Notes under the pieces: model-generated | The model's database searches: none | What the model was told of the DNA's origin: nothing | What the model saw: only the letters and a program-made list of their open reading frames with translations | Position numbers and translations under genes: made by a program | Shown here: positions 1 through 7,637 of the stretch, piece after piece | How positions within the stretch are numbered: the stretch's first letter is position 1 | Layout: each line of letters opens with the position of its first letter | Source: DAOTVC01 sp034437215 | Lineage (GTDB): Bacteria > Chloroflexota > Anaerolineae > B4-G1 > SLSP01 | Assembly (NCBI GenBank): GCA_034437215.1 | Contig: DAOTVC010000068.1 | Coordinates: 1-63,566 of the forward strand | Direction of reading: 5' to 3' | Length of the DNA stretch: 63,566 bases

Positions 1-27
1 AGCGATCTCTGTTCTCTCTTGCAAAGA

Positions 28-111
28 TAGGGCGGGTGGGAGTCGAACCCACACACTCTCTCGAGTAGAGGATTTTAAGTCCCCGGCGTCTGCCTATTCC
101 GCCACCGCCCC
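28..111 (-). tRNA. tRNA-Leu (anticodon TAA)
   Basis: Read on the minus strand, the sequence folds into a class II tRNA. It has a 7-bp acceptor stem (GGGGCGG at 111-105 against 35-29), a D arm beginning GCGGAA, an anticodon stem with loop CTTAAAA giving anticodon TAA, a long variable arm, and a T arm GTGGG-TTCGACT-CCCAC. The discriminator base is A at 28. CCA does not appear to be encoded. It is the last gene of a three-tRNA cluster. Confidence 0.95.
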
Positions 112-183
112 GTAGTTTCGATCTGTATAACAAACGGGCATCGCGTTAAGATGCCCGTCCTGGTTTGCGCTCTGCTGGTGAAG

Positions 184-255
184 AGGCGACGGTCGGAATC
201 GAACCGACGAATAAGGCTTTTGCAGAGCCCTGCCTTACCACTTGGCTACGTCGCC
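184..255 (-). tRNA. tRNA-Cys (anticodon GCA)
   Basis: Minus-strand cloverleaf with acceptor GGCGACG pairing with CGTCGCC, anticodon loop CTGCAAA (GCA), T loop TTCGATT and discriminator T. It lies 3 nt downstream of the tRNA-Gly gene in the direction of transcription, so the two are probably processed from one transcript. Confidence 0.95.
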
Positions 256-258
256 GAG

Positions 259-331
<73 letters not shown>

Positions 332-341
332 ATTGATCATG

Positions 342-369
342 AGTATACCATAAGCCAGAAATTTGACAA
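342..369 (-). promoter_or_regulatory. Promoter of the Gly-Cys-Leu tRNA cluster
   Basis: On the minus strand, TTGTCA (369-364) is followed by a 16-nt spacer and TATACT (347-342). This places the start of transcription a few bases before the tRNA-Gly 5' end at 331. Confidence 0.75.
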
Positions 370-480
370 GGGGGGAAACCGCAGAATGTGGGGCAGCTTT
401 GTTCCCCGCGGTTCGCCAATGACAGGGTCCTCACGGCGTTGTCTGCCCTTTTGGGAAACCCAGCGCGCCTGCACAATCGC

Positions 481-509
481 TTTACACTCTTTTTGAACCA
501 TGCTATACT
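481..509 (+). promoter_or_regulatory. Sigma-70-type promoter of the seven-gene cluster
   Basis: TTTACA (481-486), 17-nt spacer, TATACT (504-509). It predicts a leader of roughly 65 nt ahead of the TTG-initiated gene at 583. A second TATAAT at 562-567 is too close to the ribosome binding site to be the main -10. Confidence 0.7.
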
Positions 510-582
510 GAGGGCAATTAGTCAAAAGTTGGTTACTCCAATTCCCCTGGGGGCACCGATCTATAATGCTGGAGGCACATCC

Positions 583-837
583 TTGAGTTGGGAGCGGTCC
601 CTGGAAAGCGATGTCGCATACTGGGCCAAGGCTCTCGAACGGAGAGGCTTGGCGGATCTTGCACTTCCCTTCTTGGAAGTACTGCAGGTCTGGGGGCTCG
701 CCGCTGCCCAGCTCTTGTGGATGTTTGATCCCCTGGTAGAGCGTTCCGATCTCGCGGCTTTGGCCCTGATTCTGGAGCAGCCGGAGGGGGTGGAGAGGCT
801 GCGAAAGCGGCTCTTGGAAGGAGCGACGGGAGAATGA
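583..837 (+). CDS. Small helical protein, first gene of the seven-gene cluster
   Basis: 84-aa protein that I do not recognise. I chose the TTG at 583 as start because GGAGG at 571-574 lies at the right distance and the promoter at 481-509 rules out the longer reading from 388. The protein is leucine-, alanine- and charge-rich, predicted mostly alpha-helical, with no clear membrane segment or metal motif; tryptophans lie near residues 3, 15 and 37. Its stop overlaps the next start (ATGA at 834-837), so translation of the two genes is coupled. Function is unknown; from position it may be a soluble accessory subunit of the cluster. Confidence 0.75.
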   Translation: MSWERSLESDVAYWAKALERRGLADLALPFLEVLQVWGLAAAQLLWMFDPLVERSDLAALALILEQPEGVERLRKRLLEGATGE

Positions 838-1595
838 TCGACCTCATCTTGATAGTCGCCTTGATTTTCGTGCTCCTGAGCGCCATTGCGCTCTTCTTTT
901 ACGGGCTGCGTTTCCGTAAGGGAGTGCCGGAGAGCCGCGACTTTCCTGTCTTTGGCACCCTCTCTGAGGAGGTCGGGCGGGCAGCCGAGGAGGGCACCCT
1001 CATCCACGTCACGCTGGGCAGCGGCTCTCTGACGGGTGAAAATGCGGTGACCTCCATCGCTGCGTGTGAGGGTCTGACGGCTCTCTGTGACCTCTCTGCA
1101 GCCTACGATACTCCCCCCCTGGTCACCACCGGTGATCCCACCCTCTATCTGTTGGCAGATGATTGGATGCGCCGGGCTTACGCCCGCCTGGGCAACGTCA
1201 ATCGTTATCGCTCCACGCTCGTGCAGTATCTCGCGGCTACCCCGATAGCCTACGCGGCCCTTGCGGGAACCTACCTCTCGGCTCGCGGGGTGGGCTCCAA
1301 CATTATGTTGGGGGCTTTCAACCAGGAGGTATCGCTGCTCATGGATGCTGCCCTGCGACATGGGGTCGACTCCGCAGGGGGGAGCGTCTCCCCTCTGGCC
1401 CTGGGCGCCCTCTACCCGGCTCTACCCCCCGAGGATCTCGTGATCGGTGAGGATCTCTTTGCGGCGGGTGCGGAGGCCACGGGAACCTCCGGCTTCTGGG
1501 CCAGTGTCTGGGCGGCCAATCTCTTGCGCTGGCTGGTGGTCATCGGCATGCTTGGAGTCGCGCTCCTCTCTATTCTGGGGATTGGGGTGGGTTGA
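834..1595 (+). CDS. Membrane-anchored protein, DUF6754-like
   Basis: 253 aa. An N-terminal membrane segment (about residues 2-24) is followed by a soluble domain of about 200 residues and a C-terminal membrane segment (about 228-250, ending in a Gly-rich stretch). The central domain contains GSGSLTGENAVTS and conserved-looking Asp/Gly turns. I recall similar Chloroflexota proteins filed as DUF6754, but this was not searched. The start ATG overlaps the previous stop by 4 nt. It sits second in a cluster of membrane proteins that ends with an ASKHA-fold protein, suggesting a membrane complex. No biochemical role is known to me. Confidence 0.8.
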   Translation: MIDLILIVALIFVLLSAIALFFYGLRFRKGVPESRDFPVFGTLSEEVGRAAEEGTLIHVTLGSGSLTGENAVTSIAACEGLTALCDLSAAYDTPPLVTTGDPTLYLLADDWMRRAYARLGNVNRYRSTLVQYLAATPIAYAALAGTYLSARGVGSNIMLGAFNQEVSLLMDAALRHGVDSAGGSVSPLALGALYPALPPEDLVIGEDLFAAGAEATGTSGFWASVWAANLLRWLVVIGMLGVALLSILGIGVG

Positions 1596-1597
1596 AC

Positions 1598-2221
1598 ATG
1601 CTCAAGCGAGTCTTCTCCACTGCCGTCGCATTGCTCTTTGGACTGATCGTCCTGCTGGGTATCTTCCTGCCCGACACCTTTTTTCAGGTGCTCCGGGTTC
1701 TTTTCCTGGACTGGGTTGTGGTGGTTGCTGCCTTCGCTCTTGTGTTGGCCCTCTTTCATCTGCTGCGCGTACACCTCGTTCGCCTGGGACGTCGCGGAAA
1801 GGGGTGGGACGTCAGCCTGCTCATCATCGCCTCGATGCTGCTTACGGCTGGGGTGGTTCTCTGGGAGCAGTTCAATGATGCGCCCAACGAGTGGAGCCAA
1901 CGCCTGGTGGAGAGCATTCTCATACCCGGGGAGAGCACCCTGTTGGCGCTGACGTCGGTCACGCTGATCCTGGCTGGGATGCGGATGTTGCGAGTGCGTC
2001 GCAGCCTGGAGGCCATCCTCTTTGTGTTCGTTGTGGTCCTGACGTTGCTCATCAGTGTGCCGTACGTGGGCTTCCCCGTGGGGATCGTGAATCTCGGGCG
2101 GCGCGTCCTCGTGATCTTCACGACAGCGGGGATGCGGGGTCTCATCATCGGGGTAGCGTTGGGAATCACGTTGACCGGACTGCGGGCCATTTTCGTCACG
2201 CGCCCTTATACCGAGGACTGA
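1598..2221 (+). CDS. Multi-spanning membrane protein
   Basis: 207 aa with about six predicted membrane helices: residues 5-25, 32-56, 68-88, 109-125, 134-152 and 170-190. There are basic loops after helices 2 and 4 (HLVRLGRRGKG; RMLRVRRS), consistent with positive-inside topology. ATG 1598 is preferred over the in-frame TTG at 1592 because GGGGTGG lies about 8 nt upstream. It begins 2 nt after the previous stop. I do not recognise a family; by position it is a membrane component of the cluster. Another short gap (12 nt) leads to the zinc-ribbon protein. Confidence 0.85.
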   Translation: MLKRVFSTAVALLFGLIVLLGIFLPDTFFQVLRVLFLDWVVVVAAFALVLALFHLLRVHLVRLGRRGKGWDVSLLIIASMLLTAGVVLWEQFNDAPNEWSQRLVESILIPGESTLLALTSVTLILAGMRMLRVRRSLEAILFVFVVVLTLLISVPYVGFPVGIVNLGRRVLVIFTTAGMRGLIIGVALGITLTGLRAIFVTRPYTED

Positions 2222-2233
2222 TAAGAGGGGCCT

Positions 2234-5197
2234 ATGATTCGTTGTTCTAAGTGTGGTGCGCTGAACAGGGACGGCAGCCGCTTCTGCAACGACTGCGGAG
2301 CTCCGTTGCAGAAGACTCATATTCGTTGTCCTGCCTGTGGAACTATGAATCCGGTTGTTAACGTCTACTGCGACCACTGCCACGCCCGCCTTGTCACCTC
2401 TGAGGGTATGGTCCCTCCCCGCCAGATGGCTGAGGAGACCGTGGAACTTCCCGTTCGCATGCAGGGCATCTCTCTGCCTACCCGTGCAGCTGCGGATGAC
2501 ATCGAAGAGGAGGGAGAGGATGAGACGCCCCCTTGGCTCCACGAGCTGATCAGCAGCGGTGGTGAGGGTGAGGTGCCTCCCGACGTAGAGGGCGAGGAGG
2601 GTCTGGCTCGTGCTGATCTGCCTGACTGGCTCTCCGGTTTGGACGTGGAAGAGGGTGGGGAGGGTGGAGAGGTGCTGAACGCCGGCTCTGAGAAGCCCGC
2701 AACCGCCTCCGATGAGGAGCTCCCTGACTGGCTGTCGGATCTCTCCGACGAACCGGAGCCAGAGGTCCCGAGCCGAAGACGAGCCGAGAGCGAGGTCCTA
2801 CCGGCGAACGATAGCGAGGAGGAGCTCCCTGACTGGCTGTCGGGACTTCTCCCCGAGGAAGAGGTAGAGGAGTTTGCTTCCGCCGCGGAGCCGCAGGGTG
2901 CCGAGCTGGAAGCTGAGGATCTTCCGGAGTGGTTGACCGGTCTGGAGGAGCCGCAGGAGGAAGAGGTGGCTCCGGAGATGGAGCCTGTTGCTGAGGGCGA
3001 GCTGCCCGACTGGCTTCAGGCCGCGGGCGCTGATTCCGTCGAGGAGTACGCTGCAGAGGAGCCCTTCGAAGAGGAGGATGAGGAGCTGCCCGACTGGCTA
3101 AGCGGCGCTGCGCCGGCCGGGGAGGCGGAGCCGGCAGAGGCATACGGCGCCGAGGAGCTCCCAGACTGGCTGGGGGGCTCTGCTCCCGAGACCGCGGAGC
3201 CCTTCGAAGAGGAGGAAGGGGAGCTGCCTGACTGGCTAAGCGGCGCTGCGCCGGCCGGGGAGGCGGAGCCGGCAGAGGCATCCGGCGCCGAGGAGCTGCC
3301 AGACTGGCTGGGGGGCCCTGCTCCCGAGACCGCGGAGCCCCTCGAAGAGGAGGAAGGGGAGCTGCCTGATTGGCTAAGCGGTGCTGCGCCGGCCGGGGAG
3401 GCGGAGCCGGCAGAGGCATCCGGCGCCGAGGAGCTCCCAGACTGGCTGGGAGGCTCCGCTCCCGAGACCGCGGAGCCCTTCGAAGAGGAAGTGGCTGAGG
3501 GAGCGGTGCCCGAGTGGTTGGCGGGGAGCGTGCTCGAGGAGGAGGCCCCGGCGGAGGCGGAAGCCGAGGAAGTACCGGATTGGCTGGCGGGCCTTGAAGG
3601 TCCCCCGGGCGCAGTCGAAGAAGCAGAAGAGGTTGCGCCTGCCGGCGCCTTGCCCGACTGGCTCTCAGATCTCGAACCTCCCGCAGAGGTCGGAGAACAG
3701 CTCTCACCCTTCGCCACCGGTGATCGGGAAGAGAGGGGCGCGCTCTTCGGGGGCACCCCTGGCTCGGAGTCCGCTCCTGATGCTGAAGAGGAGCCTCGCG
3801 AAGGTGAGGTGCCTAATTGGTTGCGGGATATTTCGCCGCCGCCGCCGGCCGTCGTCCCGGGGAGGGCCGTGAATGCCTTCGTCGGTGAGGAGGATGAGCA
3901 GGAGGACGAGGAAGATTTCGAGGCCGATGAAGAAGAGGATGTCTTCGAGGCTGCCGAATCGCTTGGAGAGGCGGAGATTCCCGAGTGGCTCAAATCTCTC
4001 TCACCGGGTGAGGGAGAGGTGGCCTACGAACCTCCCGTCGAGGGATTAGCCCAGGCCGATATGCCCTCCTGGCTGCAGAGTCTGAAACCGCCCGGTACCG
4101 GACCCTTGCCGCAGACGGGACCGCTTTCCGAGCAGGAGGCAGCTCGTGCTGAGGAGGAGGGCGGGCTGGCCCGTGCCGAGATTCCGGATTGGGTGCAGCA
4201 GCTGCGTCCTACCGGCGAGGTCGTCGAGGAGGTCTCGCCCTTCGAGGTGGCGGAGAGGGAGCCGCCGGTTGTAGAGGGACCTCTCGCCGGCTTGGAGGGT
4301 GTGCTCCCGGCTCTAGGGCTGGTGGACGTCCCTGAGGATTTTACCGTGCAACGTGCGCCCCCGCTTCCCGAGAGCACCGTAGAGGAGGCCCAGCTCTGGC
4401 AGCACCTTCTGGAGCAGCCCCGCGGTCGAGAGCGTCCTGTGGCCCGTGGTCGGCAAGAGCAACCGGGATGGCAGGAGGTTCTTCTGCGGCTCTTCATCTT
4501 GGTGATGATCACTGCCGCCGGTGTACTCGCCATCTGGGAGGTACTGCCGGGTATCTGGGCCCAGCCCCCCGATCTGCCGGGCGTTGAGGTGTTGGCTGCG
4601 GCTCTGGATACCCACGGACCTGGCGATAGCGTCGTCCTCGCCGTCGAGTACAGCACCGCCTATGCCGGCGAGCTCGACACCATTACCCTGGCTTTGCTGG
4701 ATCAGCTGGAGGAGCAAGAGGTCCAAGTCTACGCTGTGACCACCCGTCCCGAGGGGCAGGCGCTCATCGAACGCCTCTTTGCCGGTCGTGAGGAGCTCCT
4801 TCTGGGGAGCACCTATCTACCCGGAGGTGCCGCAGCCATCGTGCCCTTCTTGCAGTCGGTGGAGGTCGAACGCCTCGTCGTCGTGGGGGGGCAGGCAACG
4901 CGGTTGCGCTGGTGGGTGGAGCAGAACGCTACCCTGGGAGGGGAGAGACTGCCCATGAGCATGGGAATGAGTGCTGCTGCCGGCCCGTTCATGACCCCCT
5001 ACCTTAACGCTTGGAATGTTGATGGGTGGGTCATCGGCTACGCGGGTGTGGCGGGGTACCGGGACGTACAGGGGTTACCGCCCGCCGATGAGATCACACG
5101 CCCCTTGCAGGGCCTTATGTTCGGCCAGTGGGGCGCTGCCCTCTTCATCTTGCTCGGGGCACTCTACTATCTCGTTACGGGGAAGAGGAGGGCCTAG
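2234..5197 (+). CDS. Zinc-ribbon scaffold protein with about 19 P-D/E-W-L motifs and a membrane-anchored C-terminal domain
   Basis: 987 aa. Residues 1-50 form two zinc ribbons (Cys pairs 4/7, 18/21, 32/35, 46/49). Residues about 90-660 are very acidic, low-complexity sequence carrying roughly 19 copies of a short motif of the type (L/I/V)-P-(D/E/N/S)-W-L, often LPDWLSGL. Three copies of a 46-aa unit lie within it. A membrane helix follows at about 750-772, then an alpha/beta-like domain (about 775-950), then a last helix at about 960-982 with the basic tail GKRRA. The evenly spaced Trp motifs in a disordered acidic chain look like a docking array, which is inference. It is translationally close to both neighbours (12 nt and 0 nt). 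A zinc-ribbon family label is safe; function is not known. Confidence 0.85.
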   Translation: MIRCSKCGALNRDGSRFCNDCGAPLQKTHIRCPACGTMNPVVNVYCDHCHARLVTSEGMVPPRQMAEETVELPVRMQGISLPTRAAADDIEEEGEDETPPWLHELISSGGEGEVPPDVEGEEGLARADLPDWLSGLDVEEGGEGGEVLNAGSEKPATASDEELPDWLSDLSDEPEPEVPSRRRAESEVLPANDSEEELPDWLSGLLPEEEVEEFASAAEPQGAELEAEDLPEWLTGLEEPQEEEVAPEMEPVAEGELPDWLQAAGADSVEEYAAEEPFEEEDEELPDWLSGAAPAGEAEPAEAYGAEELPDWLGGSAPETAEPFEEEEGELPDWLSGAAPAGEAEPAEASGAEELPDWLGGPAPETAEPLEEEEGELPDWLSGAAPAGEAEPAEASGAEELPDWLGGSAPETAEPFEEEVAEGAVPEWLAGSVLEEEAPAEAEAEEVPDWLAGLEGPPGAVEEAEEVAPAGALPDWLSDLEPPAEVGEQLSPFATGDREERGALFGGTPGSESAPDAEEEPREGEVPNWLRDISPPPPAVVPGRAVNAFVGEEDEQEDEEDFEADEEEDVFEAAESLGEAEIPEWLKSLSPGEGEVAYEPPVEGLAQADMPSWLQSLKPPGTGPLPQTGPLSEQEAARAEEEGGLARAEIPDWVQQLRPTGEVVEEVSPFEVAEREPPVVEGPLAGLEGVLPALGLVDVPEDFTVQRAPPLPESTVEEAQLWQHLLEQPRGRERPVARGRQEQPGWQEVLLRLFILVMITAAGVLAIWEVLPGIWAQPPDLPGVEVLAAALDTHGPGDSVVLAVEYSTAYAGELDTITLALLDQLEEQEVQVYAVTTRPEGQALIERLFAGREELLLGSTYLPGGAAAIVPFLQSVEVERLVVVGGQATRLRWWVEQNATLGGERLPMSMGMSAAAGPFMTPYLNAWNVDGWVIGYAGVAGYRDVQGLPPADEITRPLQGLMFGQWGAALFILLGALYYLVTGKRRA
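3083..3496 (+). repeat. In-frame 138-bp tandem repeat (three copies)
   Basis: The sequence starting GAGCTGCC at 3083, 3221 and 3359 repeats every 138 bp (46 codons) with only a few substitutions. Each unit encodes two motifs, LPDWLSGA and LPDWLGGS/P, separated by Glu/Ala/Pro-rich linker. The near identity indicates recent expansion or homogenisation within the gene; copy number may vary between strains. Confidence 0.9.
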
Positions 5198-5872
5198 ATG
5201 GATCCTGCAATGATGCTGGACATTGCTGGTCTACTTGTGGGGCTGATGGTTACCCTCGCCATCGCTACCTACCTGCTTTTCGGTGGTGACAATCTCGTCT
5301 ACCGTTGGGGATTGGCCGTGGTGGTGGGTGTTGGAGCGGGATACGCCTTCGGCCTGGGCCTGCACTATTTGATCACGTGGCTCGTGAGCGGCATTGAGGG
5401 CACACGATCCTCTTTGGTGGTCGTGCCCCCGGTGGTCCTCGGCTTGCTGCTGTGGATGAAGTTCTTTCCACGCACCTCCCCCCTGGGCAACATCTCCATG
5501 GGCTTTCTCATGGGCACGGGGGTGGCGGTCGCTATCTCCGGCGCCCTCGTGGGCACGCTAATTCCCCAGGTGCTCGCCACAGGAGCGGGGGTCAGCCTGG
5601 AGGGTGGGCTCTCTGCTCTCGTCGAAGGCCTGCTTGTGCTGGGGGGAACGATTCTGGCCCTCTTCTCCTTCTCGCCCCGGCCCCTGCAAGCGGAGGGGCC
5701 CGGTCGCGGCGCCGTGCTCCTGCGTAGGGCCGGGCGCATCTTCGTCACCGTGGCCTTGGCTGCTGCCTTCGCGAATGCGTTGTCTACGGGACTAACCCTC
5801 TTCATGACGCGCTTCTGGAGGATAATCATCATCCTCTTTGAGGATCTACAACCCTTACTCACCGGGAGCTGA
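5198..5872 (+). CDS. Multi-spanning membrane protein
   Basis: 224 aa beginning directly after the previous stop (TAG-ATG, no gap). About six predicted membrane helices: residues 7-28, 36-56, 68-84, 94-125, 138-156 and 178-205. Many Gly/Val/Ala residues and few charged ones give a hydrophobic character. No family recognised. Adjacency without spacing to the zinc-ribbon protein argues for stoichiometric, coupled translation, so it is a probable membrane partner of that protein's anchored C-terminal domain. Confidence 0.85.
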   Translation: MDPAMMLDIAGLLVGLMVTLAIATYLLFGGDNLVYRWGLAVVVGVGAGYAFGLGLHYLITWLVSGIEGTRSSLVVVPPVVLGLLLWMKFFPRTSPLGNISMGFLMGTGVAVAISGALVGTLIPQVLATGAGVSLEGGLSALVEGLLVLGGTILALFSFSPRPLQAEGPGRGAVLLRRAGRIFVTVALAAAFANALSTGLTLFMTRFWRIIIILFEDLQPLLTGS

Positions 5873-5875
5873 TGC

Positions 5876-7636
5876 ATGGTCGACGAGCACAACACCATCG
5901 AATCCATCCTGGTAGCCGATTGCGGTACCGTGGCGACAAAGCTCCTGTTGTTGGAACGGGTGGAGTCCAGTTACCGCTTTGTGGCCCAAGCGGAGTCCCT
6001 CACGACCATCAACCCCCCGTGGGAGAACGTGACGGTGGGGATTTTGAACGCCATCGAGGACCTGGAGCAGACCACGGGGCGTACCATCTATGCCAGCGGC
6101 CACGTCATCACCCCGCGGGAGGGGCTGCAGGGGGTGGACGCTTTCGTCGTGATTCTGAGCGCTCCTGAACCTCTGCGCCTCATCATCGCCGGCCTCGTGC
6201 GCGAGATGAGCTTGGAGAGCGCCCGGCGGGCGGCGGCTGCGACCTACGCCAGTGTCGAAGGTATGCTCTACCGCGAGGGGAGTCTGCACTCTCCCGAGGA
6301 GGCCTGGGCCCGGGCAGTGCGGAACATCGCTCCCGACGTCGTCTTTCTCGTGGGAGGGGTGGACGGGGGAGCCAGTCGTCCCGTGATGGAGCTGGCCGAT
6401 GCCATCGCTCTGGGGACCTCGATGTTGTCGGAGGAGCGCCGCCCTCTCCTCCTCTACGCGGGCAATGCACAGCTGCGCTCCCGCATCACCAAACTTCTGG
6501 GTGGGATCACGGAGGTGGAGGTCGTGGACAACGTCCGTCCCTCCGTGGACACGGAGCACCTGGGACCGGCTGAGGAGGTGCTGGAGCAGTACTTCATCGA
6601 GAAGCGTTTGATGAGCACCCCCGGTGTGGACACCGCCATGTCGTGGAGCGGTCTGCCCGTCCAGCCGACCGCCACGGCCTTTGGACGGGTGGTGGAGTAT
6701 CTCTGGCATCGGGAGAACAACCCCAACCGGGGAGTTCTGGGCGTGGACCTGGGTGCAGCGAGCACCACGGTGGCTGCCTACTTTGACGGACGGCTCTACC
6801 TCTCGATCTTTGGTGAACAGGGCGTCGCCTTCGGCCCGATACCCTGGTTGGCCCAGCACGGTTTAAGGCACCTGCTGCGCTGGCTGCCGGAGGACGTGGA
6901 CCCCGAGCGCGTTCTCTCTCTCCTGCACAACCGCCAGCTGCGCCCTTCGACGGTTCCCCAGGAGGTTCCCGACCTCTGGGTTGAGCAGGCAGTGGTCCGG
7001 GAGATCCTCCGGTCGGCTTTACGATCTGCCCGCCCCACGTGGGATGCCGGGAAGGCCGAGACGGCCGCCTCCGGTCTTATGCCTTACTGCGACCCCATTA
7101 TCATCTCCGGTGGGGGGATCGTGCACATGCCCCGACCCGGACACGCTCTGTTGACGGTGTTGGATGGCTTGGAGCCCGTAGGCATCTCCACGGTGTTGCT
7201 CGACATCAATCGGGCTGCGCCGGCTCTGGGAGCTGTCGCCAGTATCAAGCCTCTGGCGGCTGCCTCCGCCCTGGAGTCGGGAATTTTGGCCTCTCTGGGG
7301 ACGGTGATCTCGCCGATGGGCAGTGGGCGTCTCGGGGACCCCGTGTTGCGGATGAAGATCACCTACGAGGACTCTACCGAGCTGGACGTGGAAGCGCACT
7401 ACGGTGATCTGGAGATCTGGCCCCTTCTGCCGGGCCAGAGAGCCACCCTGGAGATTCATCCCGGCCGCCGCTTCGACATCGGTCTGGGTGGACCGGGGCG
7501 AGGGGGCAAGGTGCAGGCCATCGGGGGGCTGGTCGGCTTGGTGGTGGATGCGCGTGGGCGCCCCCTCGGCCTCCCTGCCGGCGTCGAACAGCGTCAGAAG
7601 TTGTTGCAGCGTTGGATCTGGGACGTGGGAGGCTGA
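5876..7636 (+). CDS. MutL-like ASKHA-fold protein (glutamate mutase L family)
   Basis: 586 aa. Two phosphate-loop-like motifs of the actin/Hsp70/sugar-kinase fold are visible: ADCGTVATK (from residue 14) and GVDLGAASTT (Asp291). A later glycine motif, IIISGGGIV, resembles the adenosine loop. This matches the family annotated as glutamate mutase L, named for a gene beside clostridial mutE/mutS and thought to act as an ATPase-type reactivating or chaperone factor (family knowledge). No mutE, mutS or B12-enzyme gene occurs in this window, so a mutase role is unsupported here. It lies 3 nt after the membrane protein and 1 nt before the next gene. An ATP-driven conformational role acting on the cluster's membrane proteins is my inference. 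Confidence 0.85.
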   Translation: MVDEHNTIESILVADCGTVATKLLLLERVESSYRFVAQAESLTTINPPWENVTVGILNAIEDLEQTTGRTIYASGHVITPREGLQGVDAFVVILSAPEPLRLIIAGLVREMSLESARRAAAATYASVEGMLYREGSLHSPEEAWARAVRNIAPDVVFLVGGVDGGASRPVMELADAIALGTSMLSEERRPLLLYAGNAQLRSRITKLLGGITEVEVVDNVRPSVDTEHLGPAEEVLEQYFIEKRLMSTPGVDTAMSWSGLPVQPTATAFGRVVEYLWHRENNPNRGVLGVDLGAASTTVAAYFDGRLYLSIFGEQGVAFGPIPWLAQHGLRHLLRWLPEDVDPERVLSLLHNRQLRPSTVPQEVPDLWVEQAVVREILRSALRSARPTWDAGKAETAASGLMPYCDPIIISGGGIVHMPRPGHALLTVLDGLEPVGISTVLLDINRAAPALGAVASIKPLAAASALESGILASLGTVISPMGSGRLGDPVLRMKITYEDSTELDVEAHYGDLEIWPLLPGQRATLEIHPGRRFDIGLGGPGRGGKVQAIGGLVGLVVDARGRPLGLPAGVEQRQKLLQRWIWDVGG

Positions 7637-7637
7637 G

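Noticed and set aside
388..582. Longer N-terminus of the first cluster gene
   Set aside because: It would run through the promoter at 481-509 and lacks a Shine-Dalgarno; the TTG at 583 has GGAGG.
5876..7636. Calling the gene a true glutamate mutase factor
   Set aside because: No mutase subunit genes nearby; only the family fold is supported.
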